Of a DNA stretch of 64,000 bases, positions 1-8,905 are shown piece by piece. The number at the start of each line of letters is the position of its first letter. The first letter of the stretch is position 1. The notes below the pieces were generated by a model. It was given only the letters and a program-made list of their open reading frames with translations. It was not told the DNA's origin and did not search any database. The translations under genes and the position numbers were made by a program. This stretch comes from Helicobacter ganmani (lineage in GTDB: Bacteria; Campylobacterota; Campylobacteria; Campylobacterales; Helicobacteraceae), in NCBI RefSeq assembly GCF_003364315.1, contig NZ_NXLS01000003.1, positions 1 to 64,000 of the forward strand, given 5' to 3'.

Positions 1-731
1 GAGTGTTTGATAATAATCTCGTTGATAATTTGGAACGAGCATTAAATCAAGGTGGAATCTGGAATCCACATAATCCATTGTTTCAATCATTACTTCAATG
101 CCTCTCTCGGGTGATGCCATTCCGTGATAAATGAGTTTGATTTGTTCTGTTTCTTTGGAATGGGCAAATAATGTGGGGGGGGGGCAAAATAATAGGCTGC
201 TGATGTAATTACATCACATTTTATGCCATAGTTTTTGGTATATTCCTCTGCGATTCCTTGCGAAACAGAATAGACATAATCAGCTTGGGGGAGGTAGGTT
301 TGGCATAGGTAATGTTTATAGGGCGCAAAATAGAATCTCCACCAAAAAGAATGTTCAAATTCCTTTGGGGCATATTCGTGCATATCCACAATAACTTTCG
401 CGCCTTTTTTGTATTTTAGCACAAGTGGCAGGGATTCCTCATTGTGTGCGATGATAATATCAAACTCTTTATCCTTTAGCTTTTTCTCTGCTTCTTTTAT
501 TTGTGGTAGATTCCAATAGACTTTTTCATAGCATTTAAAAAACAGCCAAAATCTTTGGATTAGTTTCATCTTAAATGTCCATTTGGGCTTAGAAACTATA
601 ATAAAATCAAATTTCCGACTTATACCATAACCTAATCCGCTCATATGATACTTGCTACTTAAAATATCATATTCCCTTCTTGCGCGTGGATCATTGTGAT
701 GATGAAAATGTAAAATTAAAATTTTTTTCAT
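1..731 (-). CDS. GT4-like glycosyltransferase, 3' end outside window, phase OFF
   Basis: N-terminal half of a GT-B fold glycosyltransferase. It begins MKKILILHFHHHNDPR, has the DMHEYAPKEFE segment typical of GT4 enzymes near residue 116, and ends its intact frame in a Pro run encoded by the tract. The tract at 175-184 (ten C on the coding strand) puts the downstream part out of frame, and the read frame stops at 90 after about 28 unrelated residues. With 11 (or 8) C the frame continues to the window edge with family-like sequence (IKLIYHGMASPERGIEVM). The enzyme is therefore complete in design but switched off here. Its start overlaps the stop of the upstream amidotransferase gene by one base (TAATG), so it is the next gene of the same operon. 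Acceptor and donor are unknown. The C-terminal donor-binding half is mostly outside the window. Confidence 0.85.
175..184. repeat. Poly-G(10) contingency tract
   Basis: Ten G on the plus strand, ten C in the coding direction of the terminal glycosyltransferase. Eleven would restore the reading frame; the tract as given is the OFF length. Confidence 0.9.
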
Positions 732-1855
732 TAATTAGTCTCCCAAAAATAAGAAAATGGGAAATAAACATCAAAATACTTTTGTTTTAAAAGATACAAT
801 TGATGATTGTTAGCATATTCTGTATAATCCCTTTTGGGTGATTCCATAATGGTTTGCCATTGTGCAGGAGTTAGTTGTAATTTATCAAGAATATTGTTTA
901 AATCTTGTTGCAAAGATTCTTCTGTTGGTGCAACCAAAAGTTGTTTTAAAGCCTCTTCTCTACTCATTCCTCCAGATAGAATCATACTTGAATAATAAGG
1001 TTTTCTAACATCATAACCAAATTTTTTCATCAAATAATAGGATTGAAAAAATTTCGTCCAAAGGGATTCCTCGTGCTTCTCTCCATAGTTTTGCCAATTA
1101 TAACTTGCGTTCAATATAGAAATAGCTCCTTTTTTATTGTAATTGATATAGTTTAATGGGGAAATGATACGAAATTTTTTAATAAAAGGATAATAGAACC
1201 AATATTTTAAAAACCCTACAATAGGATAAGTCTTTAAAGGTATCTCGCCAAACTTTTTGTGAATATCTTTGAGTTGCATAGAATCAATGCTAGAATGCAC
1301 CCAAGAGGTTGGAAATATAGACTCTGTAGCCAAATTGAACCCGCTTAAAACATGGCGAATATTATTTTCAACTGCATAACCATAAAGACTAGCGAAAAAC
1401 GCATGGTCTTGTGGTGTATCACAATTTGCCACACCGCTTTTGAGAAATGCCACTTGTAAATCCCGCATTTCATTCCAATCAATTGTGATTGTATGCAATG
1501 GAATCTGAAGTTTATTTACAAGTTTTTTAATATTCTCATTTGCTATTTGTGTATTCCACCCCGCATCAATATGCACCGCCAAAATACGCAACTCATAATT
1601 TGTTTTCATATAATGCAACACATAAGAACTATCCACACCACCGCTTAAACCAATGATGACATCATAAGCCTTATTTTTGCATTCCTCTTTGATTTGTTGT
1701 ATTTTAGAATCTAACTTTTCTTTTGTGCAATTTTGCCATTGCGGTATCACAAAATCGTCATACCTATGACAATGATTACATATTCCCTTTTCATCAAAAT
1801 ATATTAAAGAATCGCTTGTATCCATTACACAACGACTACAAACTTGATATTTCAT
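731..1855 (-). CDS. N-acetyl sugar amidotransferase (PseA/WbpG family)
   Basis: 374-residue ATP-dependent amidotransferase of the PP-loop (adenine nucleotide alpha hydrolase) superfamily. Two CxxC pairs (C6/C9 and C26/C29) form a likely metal site. The PP-loop SGGVDSS lies at about 71-77. Relatives convert an N-acetyl group on a nonulosonic or amino sugar into an acetamidino group, as PseA does in Campylobacter for the acetamidino form of pseudaminic acid. They usually work with HisH/HisF-like partners that supply ammonia. No such partner is visible here, but it could lie beyond the left edge. The gene has no tract and appears intact. The following glycosyltransferase overlaps its stop by one base. 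Sugar specificity is inferred from the Pse genes in the window, not shown. Confidence 0.85.
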   Translation of the reverse strand: MKYQVCSRCVMDTSDSLIYFDEKGICNHCHRYDDFVIPQWQNCTKEKLDSKIQQIKEECKNKAYDVIIGLSGGVDSSYVLHYMKTNYELRILAVHIDAGWNTQIANENIKKLVNKLQIPLHTITIDWNEMRDLQVAFLKSGVANCDTPQDHAFFASLYGYAVENNIRHVLSGFNLATESIFPTSWVHSSIDSMQLKDIHKKFGEIPLKTYPIVGFLKYWFYYPFIKKFRIISPLNYINYNKKGAISILNASYNWQNYGEKHEESLWTKFFQSYYLMKKFGYDVRKPYYSSMILSGGMSREEALKQLLVAPTEESLQQDLNNILDKLQLTPAQWQTIMESPKRDYTEYANNHQLYLLKQKYFDVYFPFSYFWETN

Positions 1856-1866
1856 ACAAACTCTCC

Positions 1867-3138
1867 TTAAGTAGCAAAATTTAATATATTTTTCTCTAGC
1901 TGTGGATTATGTTTTAATAGCAAAGCATATTTGCCTTTCTCTGCTATATATTCTTTTAAAAATTCACGCACTACTTGGTGGCTTCTACCATAGTGCCAAA
2001 GCCTCTCATTCTCCAATGGGTTGCACCACCATTCTTGAGGAATGTTATTGCAAATTAATCGTTGAAATTGTTGAGCAACAGCAACTTGATTCCATTGCTC
2101 TGTAACAAATTGATATGCTTTTTCTCCCATCGTTATTCTGTATTGCTTATCTTTAAGCAGACGCACAATTAAATCCTCCAACTCTTCAGGCAATCCACAC
2201 ACCACAGGAGGTATTTTTTCTTTATCCTCAAAATCATCATAAAAATAAGGCATATCATAACCCGTTACAATAATAGGCTTTTTTAAAAAAGCTACTTCCC
2301 TTGAAAATCCTGCCATATATCCACCACCAGAATAAAGCTGGTCAATTGCAAAATCACAAGTTGCTATATGATACAAAACTTCTTGATTACTTATATCTGA
2401 AAGCAAAACAAACTCTATATCATATTTTTTTTTGAGTGATTCAATTACTTCCAAGATAACGGGCGTTCCTTTTGCTACCTGATTTGTAGGAGCGTGTATA
2501 ATTTTAATTGTTTGCTTTTTATAATAGGAAGTGGGAATGTTTTTTATTTGAATATAACTATAATCCGTAGGCAATCCAAAATAACGATAATCAATATAAG
2601 GCAAAGTTTGAAAATGTGATGCTGCTTTGTAGCTAACAATATAGGAAGCATATTTTTCAATAATTTCAACTCTTTTCTTTGTCTCTAAGGTTAATTGATA
2701 AATATCCTCTATATTTCTTCCAACAAAAGAACCATTTAAGTAAGGGGGTCTAAAATCTGAACCCATAACTTGAAAGATAATTTTTTTGTTAAAAAATTTT
2801 AAAATAGGCAATTCTTTATAGCCTAAAAACCTTGAATATGCCATCAAAATAAACACATCATAAGTTAGCAAACAACGTATAAACAAGATAAATCTTGCCA
2901 ACCAAGAAAAAGGCGAGAAAAGATGCTTTAATAACAAAGTTTTTTTATATTTGCTATACATTTTAATTGCATACTTAGCCAATGAAATATTCCAATTTCG
3001 TGTGATTAGACTTTCATCAACACCAAATTTATAATCATTAAGCAAAATAATATCACTAGGAATACCCAATGAATCAAACCCTCTCTTAAGATTCTGCAAA
3101 TCATTTGAAATTTCATTTAACCCCAGCAAGATTCGCAT
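1867..3138 (-). CDS. Glycosyltransferase, GT4-like
   Basis: 423-residue probable GT-B glycosyltransferase beginning MRILLGLNEISNDL. The C-terminal half holds the nucleotide-sugar-binding pattern of group 1 glycosyltransferases: IHAPTNQVAKGT, then EFVLLSDISNQEVLYHIATCDFAIDQLYSGGGYMAGFSREVAFLKKPIIV, given here in two pieces as IHAPTNQVAKGT and CDFAIDQLYSGGGYMAGF. The residues following are EVAFLKKPII. It lies 6 bases after the ACP gene and 11 bases before the amidotransferase gene, so the three are probably co-transcribed. It has no homopolymer tract and should be constitutively intact. Donor and acceptor cannot be read from sequence; the location implies flagellin glycan or surface glycan assembly. 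Confidence 0.75.
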   Translation of the reverse strand: MRILLGLNEISNDLQNLKRGFDSLGIPSDIILLNDYKFGVDESLITRNWNISLAKYAIKMYSKYKKTLLLKHLFSPFSWLARFILFIRCLLTYDVFILMAYSRFLGYKELPILKFFNKKIIFQVMGSDFRPPYLNGSFVGRNIEDIYQLTLETKKRVEIIEKYASYIVSYKAASHFQTLPYIDYRYFGLPTDYSYIQIKNIPTSYYKKQTIKIIHAPTNQVAKGTPVILEVIESLKKKYDIEFVLLSDISNQEVLYHIATCDFAIDQLYSGGGYMAGFSREVAFLKKPIIVTGYDMPYFYDDFEDKEKIPPVVCGLPEELEDLIVRLLKDKQYRITMGEKAYQFVTEQWNQVAVAQQFQRLICNNIPQEWWCNPLENERLWHYGRSHQVVREFLKEYIAEKGKYALLLKHNPQLEKNILNFAT

Positions 3139-3144
3139 TAATTT

Positions 3145-3378
3145 CTACTCCTTACCTTGCAGATACTCTTGAATCCCCGCAATACTCTGCACCAAATGTA
3201 AGTCAGTGTCTGGAATCTTAATCTTGAATTTTTCCTCTAGTTTAAGATATAAATTTGCCATATCCAAACTATCTACGCCTTGCTCCACAAGCCCTAACTC
3301 ATCGGATAACTCATCAACTTCACTTAAAATATCAATTTCTTTAAGAATCCCTCTAATTGCTTCTTTACTAACTTTCAT
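3145..3378 (-). CDS. Dedicated acyl carrier protein
   Basis: 77-residue acyl carrier protein. The phosphopantetheine attachment motif GVDSLD puts the modified serine at residue 37, and the rest is the usual acidic helical pattern. I chose the ATG at 3378 (MKVSKEAIRG) rather than the longer frame because AGGAG lies just upstream, inside the last codons of the ketoacyl synthase gene, whose TGA stop is three bases before this ATG. It is separate from the housekeeping fatty-acid gene fabD at 38 kb. With the FabH-like enzyme and LpxD-like acyltransferase next door, it probably carries an acyl chain destined for a sugar amine. Confidence 0.9.
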   Translation of the reverse strand: MKVSKEAIRGILKEIDILSEVDELSDELGLVEQGVDSLDMANLYLKLEEKFKIKIPDTDLHLVQSIAGIQEYLQGKE

Positions 3379-3380
3379 TT

Positions 3381-4295
3381 TCACTCCTTTGTTAAAATTG
3401 AACTTGCCCAAGAAAATCCTACACCAAAACCACTTATTACAATTTTTCTTGCATTCGCGTGGAGATGATTCCTTAAAACTAGCGGGATAGAAGAGGAAAT
3501 TGTATTGCCATAATCCAAAATCTCATAAGGCACTTTAGAACTATCCACTCCTAGCCTCTTGCTAATCGTCTCTACAATATAGCGACTTCCTTGATGCAAG
3601 ATAAATAAATCAATCTCTTGAATGTTCAGATTCTCCATTGTCAAAAGTTGCTGAATCTGTTTTGGCACTTCTGTGGCAGCGAAGCTAAATACTTGTCTTC
3701 CATTCATTTCCAATTTTTGATTGCGACAAATTAAAGAATCCCAACCCAAAACACCATCACTACCAAATAAAGTTTTTTTAGGATAAAAAATTGCTCTTTC
3801 CCCCAAAAGCGTAACAGAAGCAGCATCACCAAAAAGCAAAGCAGTATCCTTGTCCTTTTTATCTACTATCCGTGAGTAAGGGTCAGCCGTAAAAAGCAAC
3901 CCGCTTTTAAATCCATTACAAAGCATAAAAGATTGCAAAATAGACAAGCCATAAACATATCCTGAACACCCTAGAGAAACATCAAAACAAGCAGTATTTT
4001 TATCCAATCCCAGCTCTTTGTGCAATAAAGCGGAAAGATGAGGTACATTATAATCCGGATTTTGTGTGATGACTGCAACAACATCAATCTTTTCTATATT
4101 TACTTGATGCTTTAATTCCTCAAAAGCCTTCAAGCACATTGTTAAAGCAGTCTCACTTTTGTCCATTATGGAGTGATTAAGCACCCCTATTTTATCGTGT
4201 AGGAATTTTTCTTCTAAACCATATTCTTTTGCTAAAGCATTGTTAGAAACTCTATTTTCAGGAATATAACCTGCAATCCCTACTATCCCTATCAT
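3381..4295 (-). CDS. FabH-like beta-ketoacyl-ACP synthase III
   Basis: 304-residue thiolase-fold condensing enzyme. The KAS III catalytic triad is visible: Cys110 in SLGCSGYVYGL, His234 in FILHQGSRYI and Asn264 in DYGNTISSS. Such enzymes condense an acyl-CoA with malonyl-ACP to give a beta-ketoacyl-ACP. It is directly followed by its own acyl carrier protein gene, whose ribosome binding site lies inside this gene's final codons, and preceded by an LpxD-like acyltransferase and two unknown paralogues. That context points to a dedicated acyl group for glycan modification rather than general fatty-acid synthesis. FabH-like paralogues that transfer acyl groups instead of condensing also exist, so the exact reaction is open. 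Confidence 0.88.
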   Translation of the reverse strand: MIGIVGIAGYIPENRVSNNALAKEYGLEEKFLHDKIGVLNHSIMDKSETALTMCLKAFEELKHQVNIEKIDVVAVITQNPDYNVPHLSALLHKELGLDKNTACFDVSLGCSGYVYGLSILQSFMLCNGFKSGLLFTADPYSRIVDKKDKDTALLFGDAASVTLLGERAIFYPKKTLFGSDGVLGWDSLICRNQKLEMNGRQVFSFAATEVPKQIQQLLTMENLNIQEIDLFILHQGSRYIVETISKRLGVDSSKVPYEILDYGNTISSSIPLVLRNHLHANARKIVISGFGVGFSWASSILTKE

Positions 4296-4309
4296 TTCAA
4301 ATTATCCTT

Positions 4310-4916
4310 TTATTCGTCATTCTTACAAGAAAAATAAATTTGTCCTACTTCTTGTCCATCAACAGATATGGCACTTTGCATTAACTGATAATTAAAATGC
4401 GCTTTGAAATGAAGTTGTATTGTTTCAAAATCTTTAATAAAGCCATTTTTAAGCTCAAGACGCGAAAAGTAAAACTTTCCCTTAATATCGTCAAAAATTT
4501 TAGAAAGTGAAGATTTATTCAAAGAAACAAGATGTTCAATGAAAGAATATTGACTATTTTTGGAAATACTTGCTTCCTCGCCATTAAATATAGCTTCTTT
4601 CATAATTACACTCTCATCATATGGAATTCTTTTTGTAATTTCCTTTTCGTATTCTATTCCAAAAACTTTAAAACTTCCTCTTTCTTCATCTTTAAATTTT
4701 GCCATACACAAAATCTCTGTTAAATTCTTGGGCTTATCTGTTGTAAAACAAAGATTTCTTTTTGCAAGATGATGAAACACTAAATCAAGCTGCAAAATGC
4801 CCCCCCCCCCCGCCGCCGACAACATTTTCTAGTAGAAAATCATAAATACTTGTGCCATGCACATATTGTCTATTGCCCTTAAATACAAAATCACTATAAA
4901 GATTCCTAAAACACAT
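4310..4916 (-). CDS. Unknown protein of the acyl module, phase OFF
   Basis: I do not recognise the family. The likely start is the ATG at 4916 (MCFRNLYSDFVFKGNRQYVH), which overlaps the end of the upstream gene. This frame runs into the tract at 4800-4811 (12 G on the coding strand) and stops soon after. With 11 G it joins the long downstream frame ILQLDLVFHHLAKRNL and gives about 200 residues. The joined product is a paralogue of the neighbouring gene at 4906-5535: both share a GNRQYVHGTSIYD / DRNYIQGGTIYE start, a central RIPYDE motif and a similar ending (QEVGQIYFS / KSVGFIYFS). Alternating short beta-strand-like segments could fit a hotdog-type fold, as in acyl-thioester enzymes, but I cannot show this. 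Its place between the LpxD-like and FabH-like genes suggests a role in making or moving the acyl group. Confidence 0.7.
4800..4811. repeat. Poly-C(12) contingency tract
   Basis: Twelve C on the plus strand. In the minus-strand gene the G run follows GTC GGC GGC. Length 11 (or 14) would join the two halves; 12 is OFF. Confidence 0.9.
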
Positions 4917-5535
4917 AATCCTCTCCTTTAAGCGAAAAATAGATAAATCCTACACTTTTTTGATTGATAAAAATTTCTGTTTTAACAATTTGAAATTCAA
5001 ATCTTGATAAATATTGCAAATGAATTTCTTGGATTCTACTTTCATCTATCACTTGATTGAGTGTCAATCTTGAAAGAAACCATTTAAAGTTTTCAATTTC
5101 GCTTTTAAATAGAAAATTAAGCAATTCTTTATTCATTGCAATTACATAACGCACGACAGAAATCTTTTGAAAAGGAGCGTTCAAATAAATATTGCTATCG
5201 TGGATTATCGCTGTTTTTAGAATCTCTTTTTCATCATAAGGGATTCTTTCTTTTATTGTTTGTATCTCCTCTTGATGATAACCATAAAGCTTATAGGTTC
5301 TATCCGCACATTTCAAATTTAGAACAACTTTGATAATGCTATTTTCTCGCTGCTTATCAAAAAAAATAAGGTTTTGATGAATAATAGAGCGATAAGTAAA
5401 GTCCAAGCTTTTTATATCAGAAAATCTTTGTAAAAGTTTTGGTAAAAAAAGCTCATAAATCGTCCCACCTTGAATATAGTTTCTATCGCCTAGATAATAC
5501 AAATTATCTAGCAAAATTGGTTGAAATTTATCCAT
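4906..5535 (-). CDS. Unknown protein, paralogue of the adjacent phase-variable gene
   Basis: About 209 residues from the ATG at 5535 (MDKFQPILLDNLYYLGDRNY). That start overlaps the stop of the LpxD-like gene by eight bases, which indicates translational coupling; a longer upstream frame is less likely. It has no signal peptide or membrane segment. It shares with its downstream neighbour the N-terminal GxRxYxxGxxIY pattern, a central RIPYDE motif (about residue 115) and a C-terminal GFIYFS strand. Unlike the neighbour it has no tract and is intact. Function unknown. The local genes (ACP, FabH-like, LpxD-like) make an acyl-thioester role the simplest guess. Confidence 0.7.
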   Translation of the reverse strand: MDKFQPILLDNLYYLGDRNYIQGGTIYELFLPKLLQRFSDIKSLDFTYRSIIHQNLIFFDKQRENSIIKVVLNLKCADRTYKLYGYHQEEIQTIKERIPYDEKEILKTAIIHDSNIYLNAPFQKISVVRYVIAMNKELLNFLFKSEIENFKWFLSRLTLNQVIDESRIQEIHLQYLSRFEFQIVKTEIFINQKSVGFIYFSLKGEDYVF

Positions 5536-6418
5536 TTCTAAACCTTGCAAAATTACGAATATTTTTAATATGTTCATACGCAAAATTTCCAGAAATATCG
5601 GAGTTTTCAGGATAATTTTGCACTACAACACTGCCAATTCTAACCCTTGAATTTGCGCCAATCTTGATTCCGTCCTTAATCGTTACAGAAGGTCCCAAAA
5701 TTACATTTTCTCCAAGTTTTGCGCTTCCACCTACCAAACAATTCCCTGACATTCGTGTAAGCTTACCAATACTACAATTTGCCGCAATATTACAAAGAAC
5801 TGATACAGATACAGAATCCTGTAATTCCGTAATCCCCCACACAGACTTGCTCACAACGCTATTATCCATAATATGCACATTGTTGTTAATTTTAACACCA
5901 CCATAACGTTTAATCATAATTTTTTCATTACCATTATAAGCCAACTCTAACCCTTGCGCACCAACAACCACGCCATTCCCCACATAAGAATCATTCCCCA
6001 CATAAGAATTAGAGGCAATATAAGCATTCACACCTACTTCTACATTATCTCCCAGATAAACATTCTCTTCAATATACGCAGTTGGGTGAATTTTTACATT
6101 GACGCCACGATAGCTTTCTATATGGCAAATATGCTCTTTAAATCTTGAGCCATATTGGTTATGAATACTCCAAAAATAAAACTTTGGGTTGCTTGTGAGG
6201 AGGATTAAAATTTCTCTTTTAATGTAAGGCTTCAATTCCAAATAAACAGATTCTGTTGTAAGAAGAATTATGATATTTGGATTAGCAACTGCCTTTAAAA
6301 AAAAAGTTTTATTCTCGGCATAGCTTAATGTATTCTCAACCATAGATTCTACCGCACCAAGATGCTCTACACCCCATTTTTCAAGAGAAATTATATCCAT
6401 ATTCAAATGCAAAACCAT
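5528..6418 (-). CDS. LpxD-like hexapeptide-repeat acyltransferase
   Basis: 296 residues. The N-terminal ~110 residues form an alpha/beta region; the rest is a left-handed beta-helix built of hexapeptide repeats (IHPTAYIEENVYLGDNVEVG onward). The order of features resembles LpxD, which transfers 3-hydroxyacyl chains from ACP to the amine of a UDP-sugar: a GGVKINNNV segment, then SGNCLVGGSAKLGENVILG, then a C-terminal helix. It is not next to lpxA or fabZ. Instead it sits with a private ACP and KAS III, so a glycan-specific N-acylation is the likely role. GAGGAT lies before the ATG. Alternatively it could act as a NeuD/PglD-type acetyltransferase. Confidence 0.78.
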   Translation of the reverse strand: MVLHLNMDIISLEKWGVEHLGAVESMVENTLSYAENKTFFLKAVANPNIIILLTTESVYLELKPYIKREILILLTSNPKFYFWSIHNQYGSRFKEHICHIESYRGVNVKIHPTAYIEENVYLGDNVEVGVNAYIASNSYVGNDSYVGNGVVVGAQGLELAYNGNEKIMIKRYGGVKINNNVHIMDNSVVSKSVWGITELQDSVSVSVLCNIAANCSIGKLTRMSGNCLVGGSAKLGENVILGPSVTIKDGIKIGANSRVRIGSVVVQNYPENSDISGNFAYEHIKNIRNFARFRNG

Positions 6419-6443
6419 ATTTTATCCTCGTGTATCACCTGAA

Positions 6444-7176
6444 TTAATTTAAAAAAATATTTAAAACACTGCGACTTCCAATGGGAGAATCCCCTTGATA
6501 CTTCTTAAGCTGCTCATAATTTTGAAAATAACTTCTCGCACTTTCATAACGATTTAGAGATTCCGTGTTCAAAAACAAATTGATTGGGTGAAAAGAAATA
6601 ATAAAGTAATGATTTTCAAAAAAAGAAAATCGCGTAAAATCAATTTTTTGTTCATACATACAAGCCACATCATCTGCCCAATGATAAGGACATCGGATTA
6701 ATCTGTCCCAATTAATATAAGGCTTCAAAATACCCCCCCCCCCCCGCAGCCATAGCAGGAATACAAATATTACTCTCGTGCGTAATACCTAGATTTTTAG
6801 CCTCTTGCAAGATTCTGCTAGAAATTCCAAGACAATGGCTTCTCATAGATTTAGCCTCTGGGACAATATTTAAAAAATGTTTTAATACCTCTTTATAATT
6901 TTTACCATAAGTAAAATCTCCCTCCAACAGAGGATTGAAGTTAGGGTGGATTCCAAGTTCAAAATTTGGATTTGCGCGTAACCGCTCCAAAAGTGGAGTT
7001 TCGTGCGTTACAAACCAAGTTGCTTTAACATTAGCTTTTTCTATAATATCAATGCAATATTCCAAAACCTCATCACTTGCCCAATCTATATCAAAGGTTA
7101 AAAATATCTTTTGATACGAGCTAGGATTCTCTAAATCAATTTCACCTATATTGCCAAAAAACAAAATTACACCCAA
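6444..7176 (-). CDS. Polysaccharide deacetylase (NodB-like), phase OFF
   Basis: Two frames together encode one ~244-residue NodB-type deacetylase. The first half carries the metal and catalytic acid pattern TFDIDWASDE, then KATWFVTHETP, GIHPNF and a RSHCLG motif. The second half begins LKPYINWDRLIRCPYHWADD and ends at 6444. They are split by the tract at 6733-6745 (13 G on the coding strand); 12 (or 15) G would join them as a Gly-rich linker. In the given state translation stops about six codons after the tract. The family removes N- or O-acetyl groups from sugars. Next to an N-formyltransferase and an LpxD-like N-acyltransferase, it would free an amine for re-acylation. The start codon is uncertain (TTG at 7176). 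Confidence 0.82.
6733..6745. repeat. Poly-C(13) contingency tract
   Basis: Thirteen C on the plus strand inside the deacetylase gene, following GCTGC on the coding strand. Twelve would be the ON length. Confidence 0.9.
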
Positions 7177-7202
7177 TCATTTAAATTAAAGATTCAATTA
7201 TA

Positions 7203-7874
7203 TCAAAATATTTGGAGCAATTTGGAATCCATTGCATTAAAAAATTTTATGGATTCTATCGGGATTGTTAATTGTGGCTCAAATCCTGTTTTTTGCACTA
7301 CACCTTTAAGAGTATGAAATGTTTTGCCTAAAGATAATTTATAAATAAAGTCTAGCCCCAAAACCGCCTGATTCACGAATAGTCTATGACGATACAACTC
7401 AAAGTCATCTTCTACCCTTTCTATCATACAACGCGCAAGAATCCCTCCGCAATCTACTTCTTTGATTGCATAATGAATACTTGCCCCATAAAGCATATCT
7501 TTGTTATCAAAGGCTTGTTGGATAGAATTTAACCCAATATATTTTGGTAAAAGACTTGGGTGAAAATTAAACATTCTTTTACGATTATCCCCATAACACT
7601 CCAATAAATCGTAACGCAAAATTTTATTACAAGACAAAAAGACATAATCTATTTTTTCACTCAAAAACCATTCTTTTGCCTGTGATTCAAACTCCATATC
7701 TCCACATTTTTTAGCATAGATTGTTTTACTTAATTTCTTATCTTGCAAAAACGTCATTACTCCACAATCCCTATCGGATAGCAAAAGGATTTTATCAACT
7801 TTCAACAAATGTTTATTGTTCCAAATAAATTTAAAAAACGAACCCTCTCCCGTGCAGAAAAATGCAATATTCAT
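7203..7874 (-). CDS. GART-type N-formyltransferase (probable sugar N-formyltransferase)
   Basis: 223 residues with the formyltransferase fold of PurN, Fmt and ArnA. The catalytic triad is visible as N103 and H105 in FNFHPSLLPKY and D141 in KEVDCGGIL. It uses 10-formyl-tetrahydrofolate to formylate an amine. The glycan setting points to an amino-sugar nucleotide as substrate rather than GAR or Met-tRNA. Its start overlaps the stop of the upstream FemAB/GNAT-like gene by four bases (ATGA). It has no tract. Placed beside the deacetylase, it could compete with the acyltransferases for the same amine. Confidence 0.82.
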   Translation of the reverse strand: MNIAFFCTGEGSFFKFIWNNKHLLKVDKILLLSDRDCGVMTFLQDKKLSKTIYAKKCGDMEFESQAKEWFLSEKIDYVFLSCNKILRYDLLECYGDNRKRMFNFHPSLLPKYIGLNSIQQAFDNKDMLYGASIHYAIKEVDCGGILARCMIERVEDDFELYRHRLFVNQAVLGLDFIYKLSLGKTFHTLKGVVQKTGFEPQLTIPIESIKFFNAMDSKLLQIF

Positions 7875-8866
7875 TCGCTCTCCCTTAAAATGCTAAATGG
7901 AACAACATAAAAATAAGGATATTCCCTCAATAGTTCCGAAGCTTCAGCATTTAAAATTTTTTGATTATTCAATTTGCAATAATAATTATAACGTTTTTCC
8001 ATTGCACCAAATTTTTCTTTAAATTTATATAAGCTTTCCTGACTTCTCCAAGTCCCACCCCAATTCCACCACTGACAACCACTCTCATAAGCTTCCGCCA
8101 TAGCAATATAAATCAACAAAGGGAGAGCTTGCAGATTCCTAAACTCTAGCAAAGTCGCTGGTGTATAGTATTCTACAATTCCTCCAAAATAAAAGAGTAG
8201 CGAAGCTGCTATGGGTTTATTGTTGTAAAATGCCATATAAATTTTATACTCTGTATTTTCAAAATATTTAGCAATTTTTTCAAAGAATCTTTTTTCTTTT
8301 GGGATTCCATTATTAGCCAAAATATTCTTTCTATGCGTTTGATATAAAAAATCAATCTCTCTTGTTATAGCAACTTTTATATTCTCTTTAAGGGCTTTTT
8401 TGATATTGCGTCTCGCACTAGGAGCAAATGAAGCCAATAAGGAATCCCTATCCACCAATTTCGTCCATTGAGAAAGTCGCCTATCCACAAAATCGTGCAA
8501 AATACCGCCAGATTCTATTATCAACGGATTTTGAATATAATTTGCACTCGCAAATACAGAAGCAAGTTGATTATAAGATTCTCTTAAAAGAAAACTAGCC
8601 TCCGCATTATTTGCGATAATTCCCCCATTGCTTCCATAGAATGGCAGAGAATTTAAAACTTCTCCATACAAACCATTTTTAGACATCAAGGGCAAGATTC
8701 CGCAAACCTTATCTCCCTCCAAAGCAACCATATAGTGAGAACTGCATTGCAAAAAATCTTCTAAAAGATTCTTAAAAGGCAAAGAGTAATAGAGAGTTGC
8801 TGACATAGACTCTAAAAATGTATTATATGAGCTATGCAAGCGAAAATGTAGCTTTTCAACTCGCAT
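7871..8866 (-). CDS. FemAB/GNAT-like N-acyltransferase
   Basis: 331 residues with the two-part GNAT arrangement of FemAB-type and Acetyltransf_6 proteins: the core APSARRNIKKALKENIKV, the strand IYMAFYNNKPIAASLLFYFG, and the downstream YESGCQWWNWGG and YKFKEKFGA motifs. Members move aminoacyl or acyl groups onto amines and often sit in polysaccharide loci. No membrane segment or signal is seen. The upstream sulfotransferase gene can overlap this start depending on the length of its 3' tract, so expression may be tuned by slippage. Substrate unknown. Confidence 0.72.
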   Translation of the reverse strand: MRVEKLHFRLHSSYNTFLESMSATLYYSLPFKNLLEDFLQCSSHYMVALEGDKVCGILPLMSKNGLYGEVLNSLPFYGSNGGIIANNAEASFLLRESYNQLASVFASANYIQNPLIIESGGILHDFVDRRLSQWTKLVDRDSLLASFAPSARRNIKKALKENIKVAITREIDFLYQTHRKNILANNGIPKEKRFFEKIAKYFENTEYKIYMAFYNNKPIAASLLFYFGGIVEYYTPATLLEFRNLQALPLLIYIAMAEAYESGCQWWNWGGTWRSQESLYKFKEKFGAMEKRYNYYCKLNNQKILNAEASELLREYPYFYVVPFSILRESE

Positions 8867-8905
8867 AACACACCTCGCAAATTGAAAAGCAATAAAAATA
8901 ATCAG

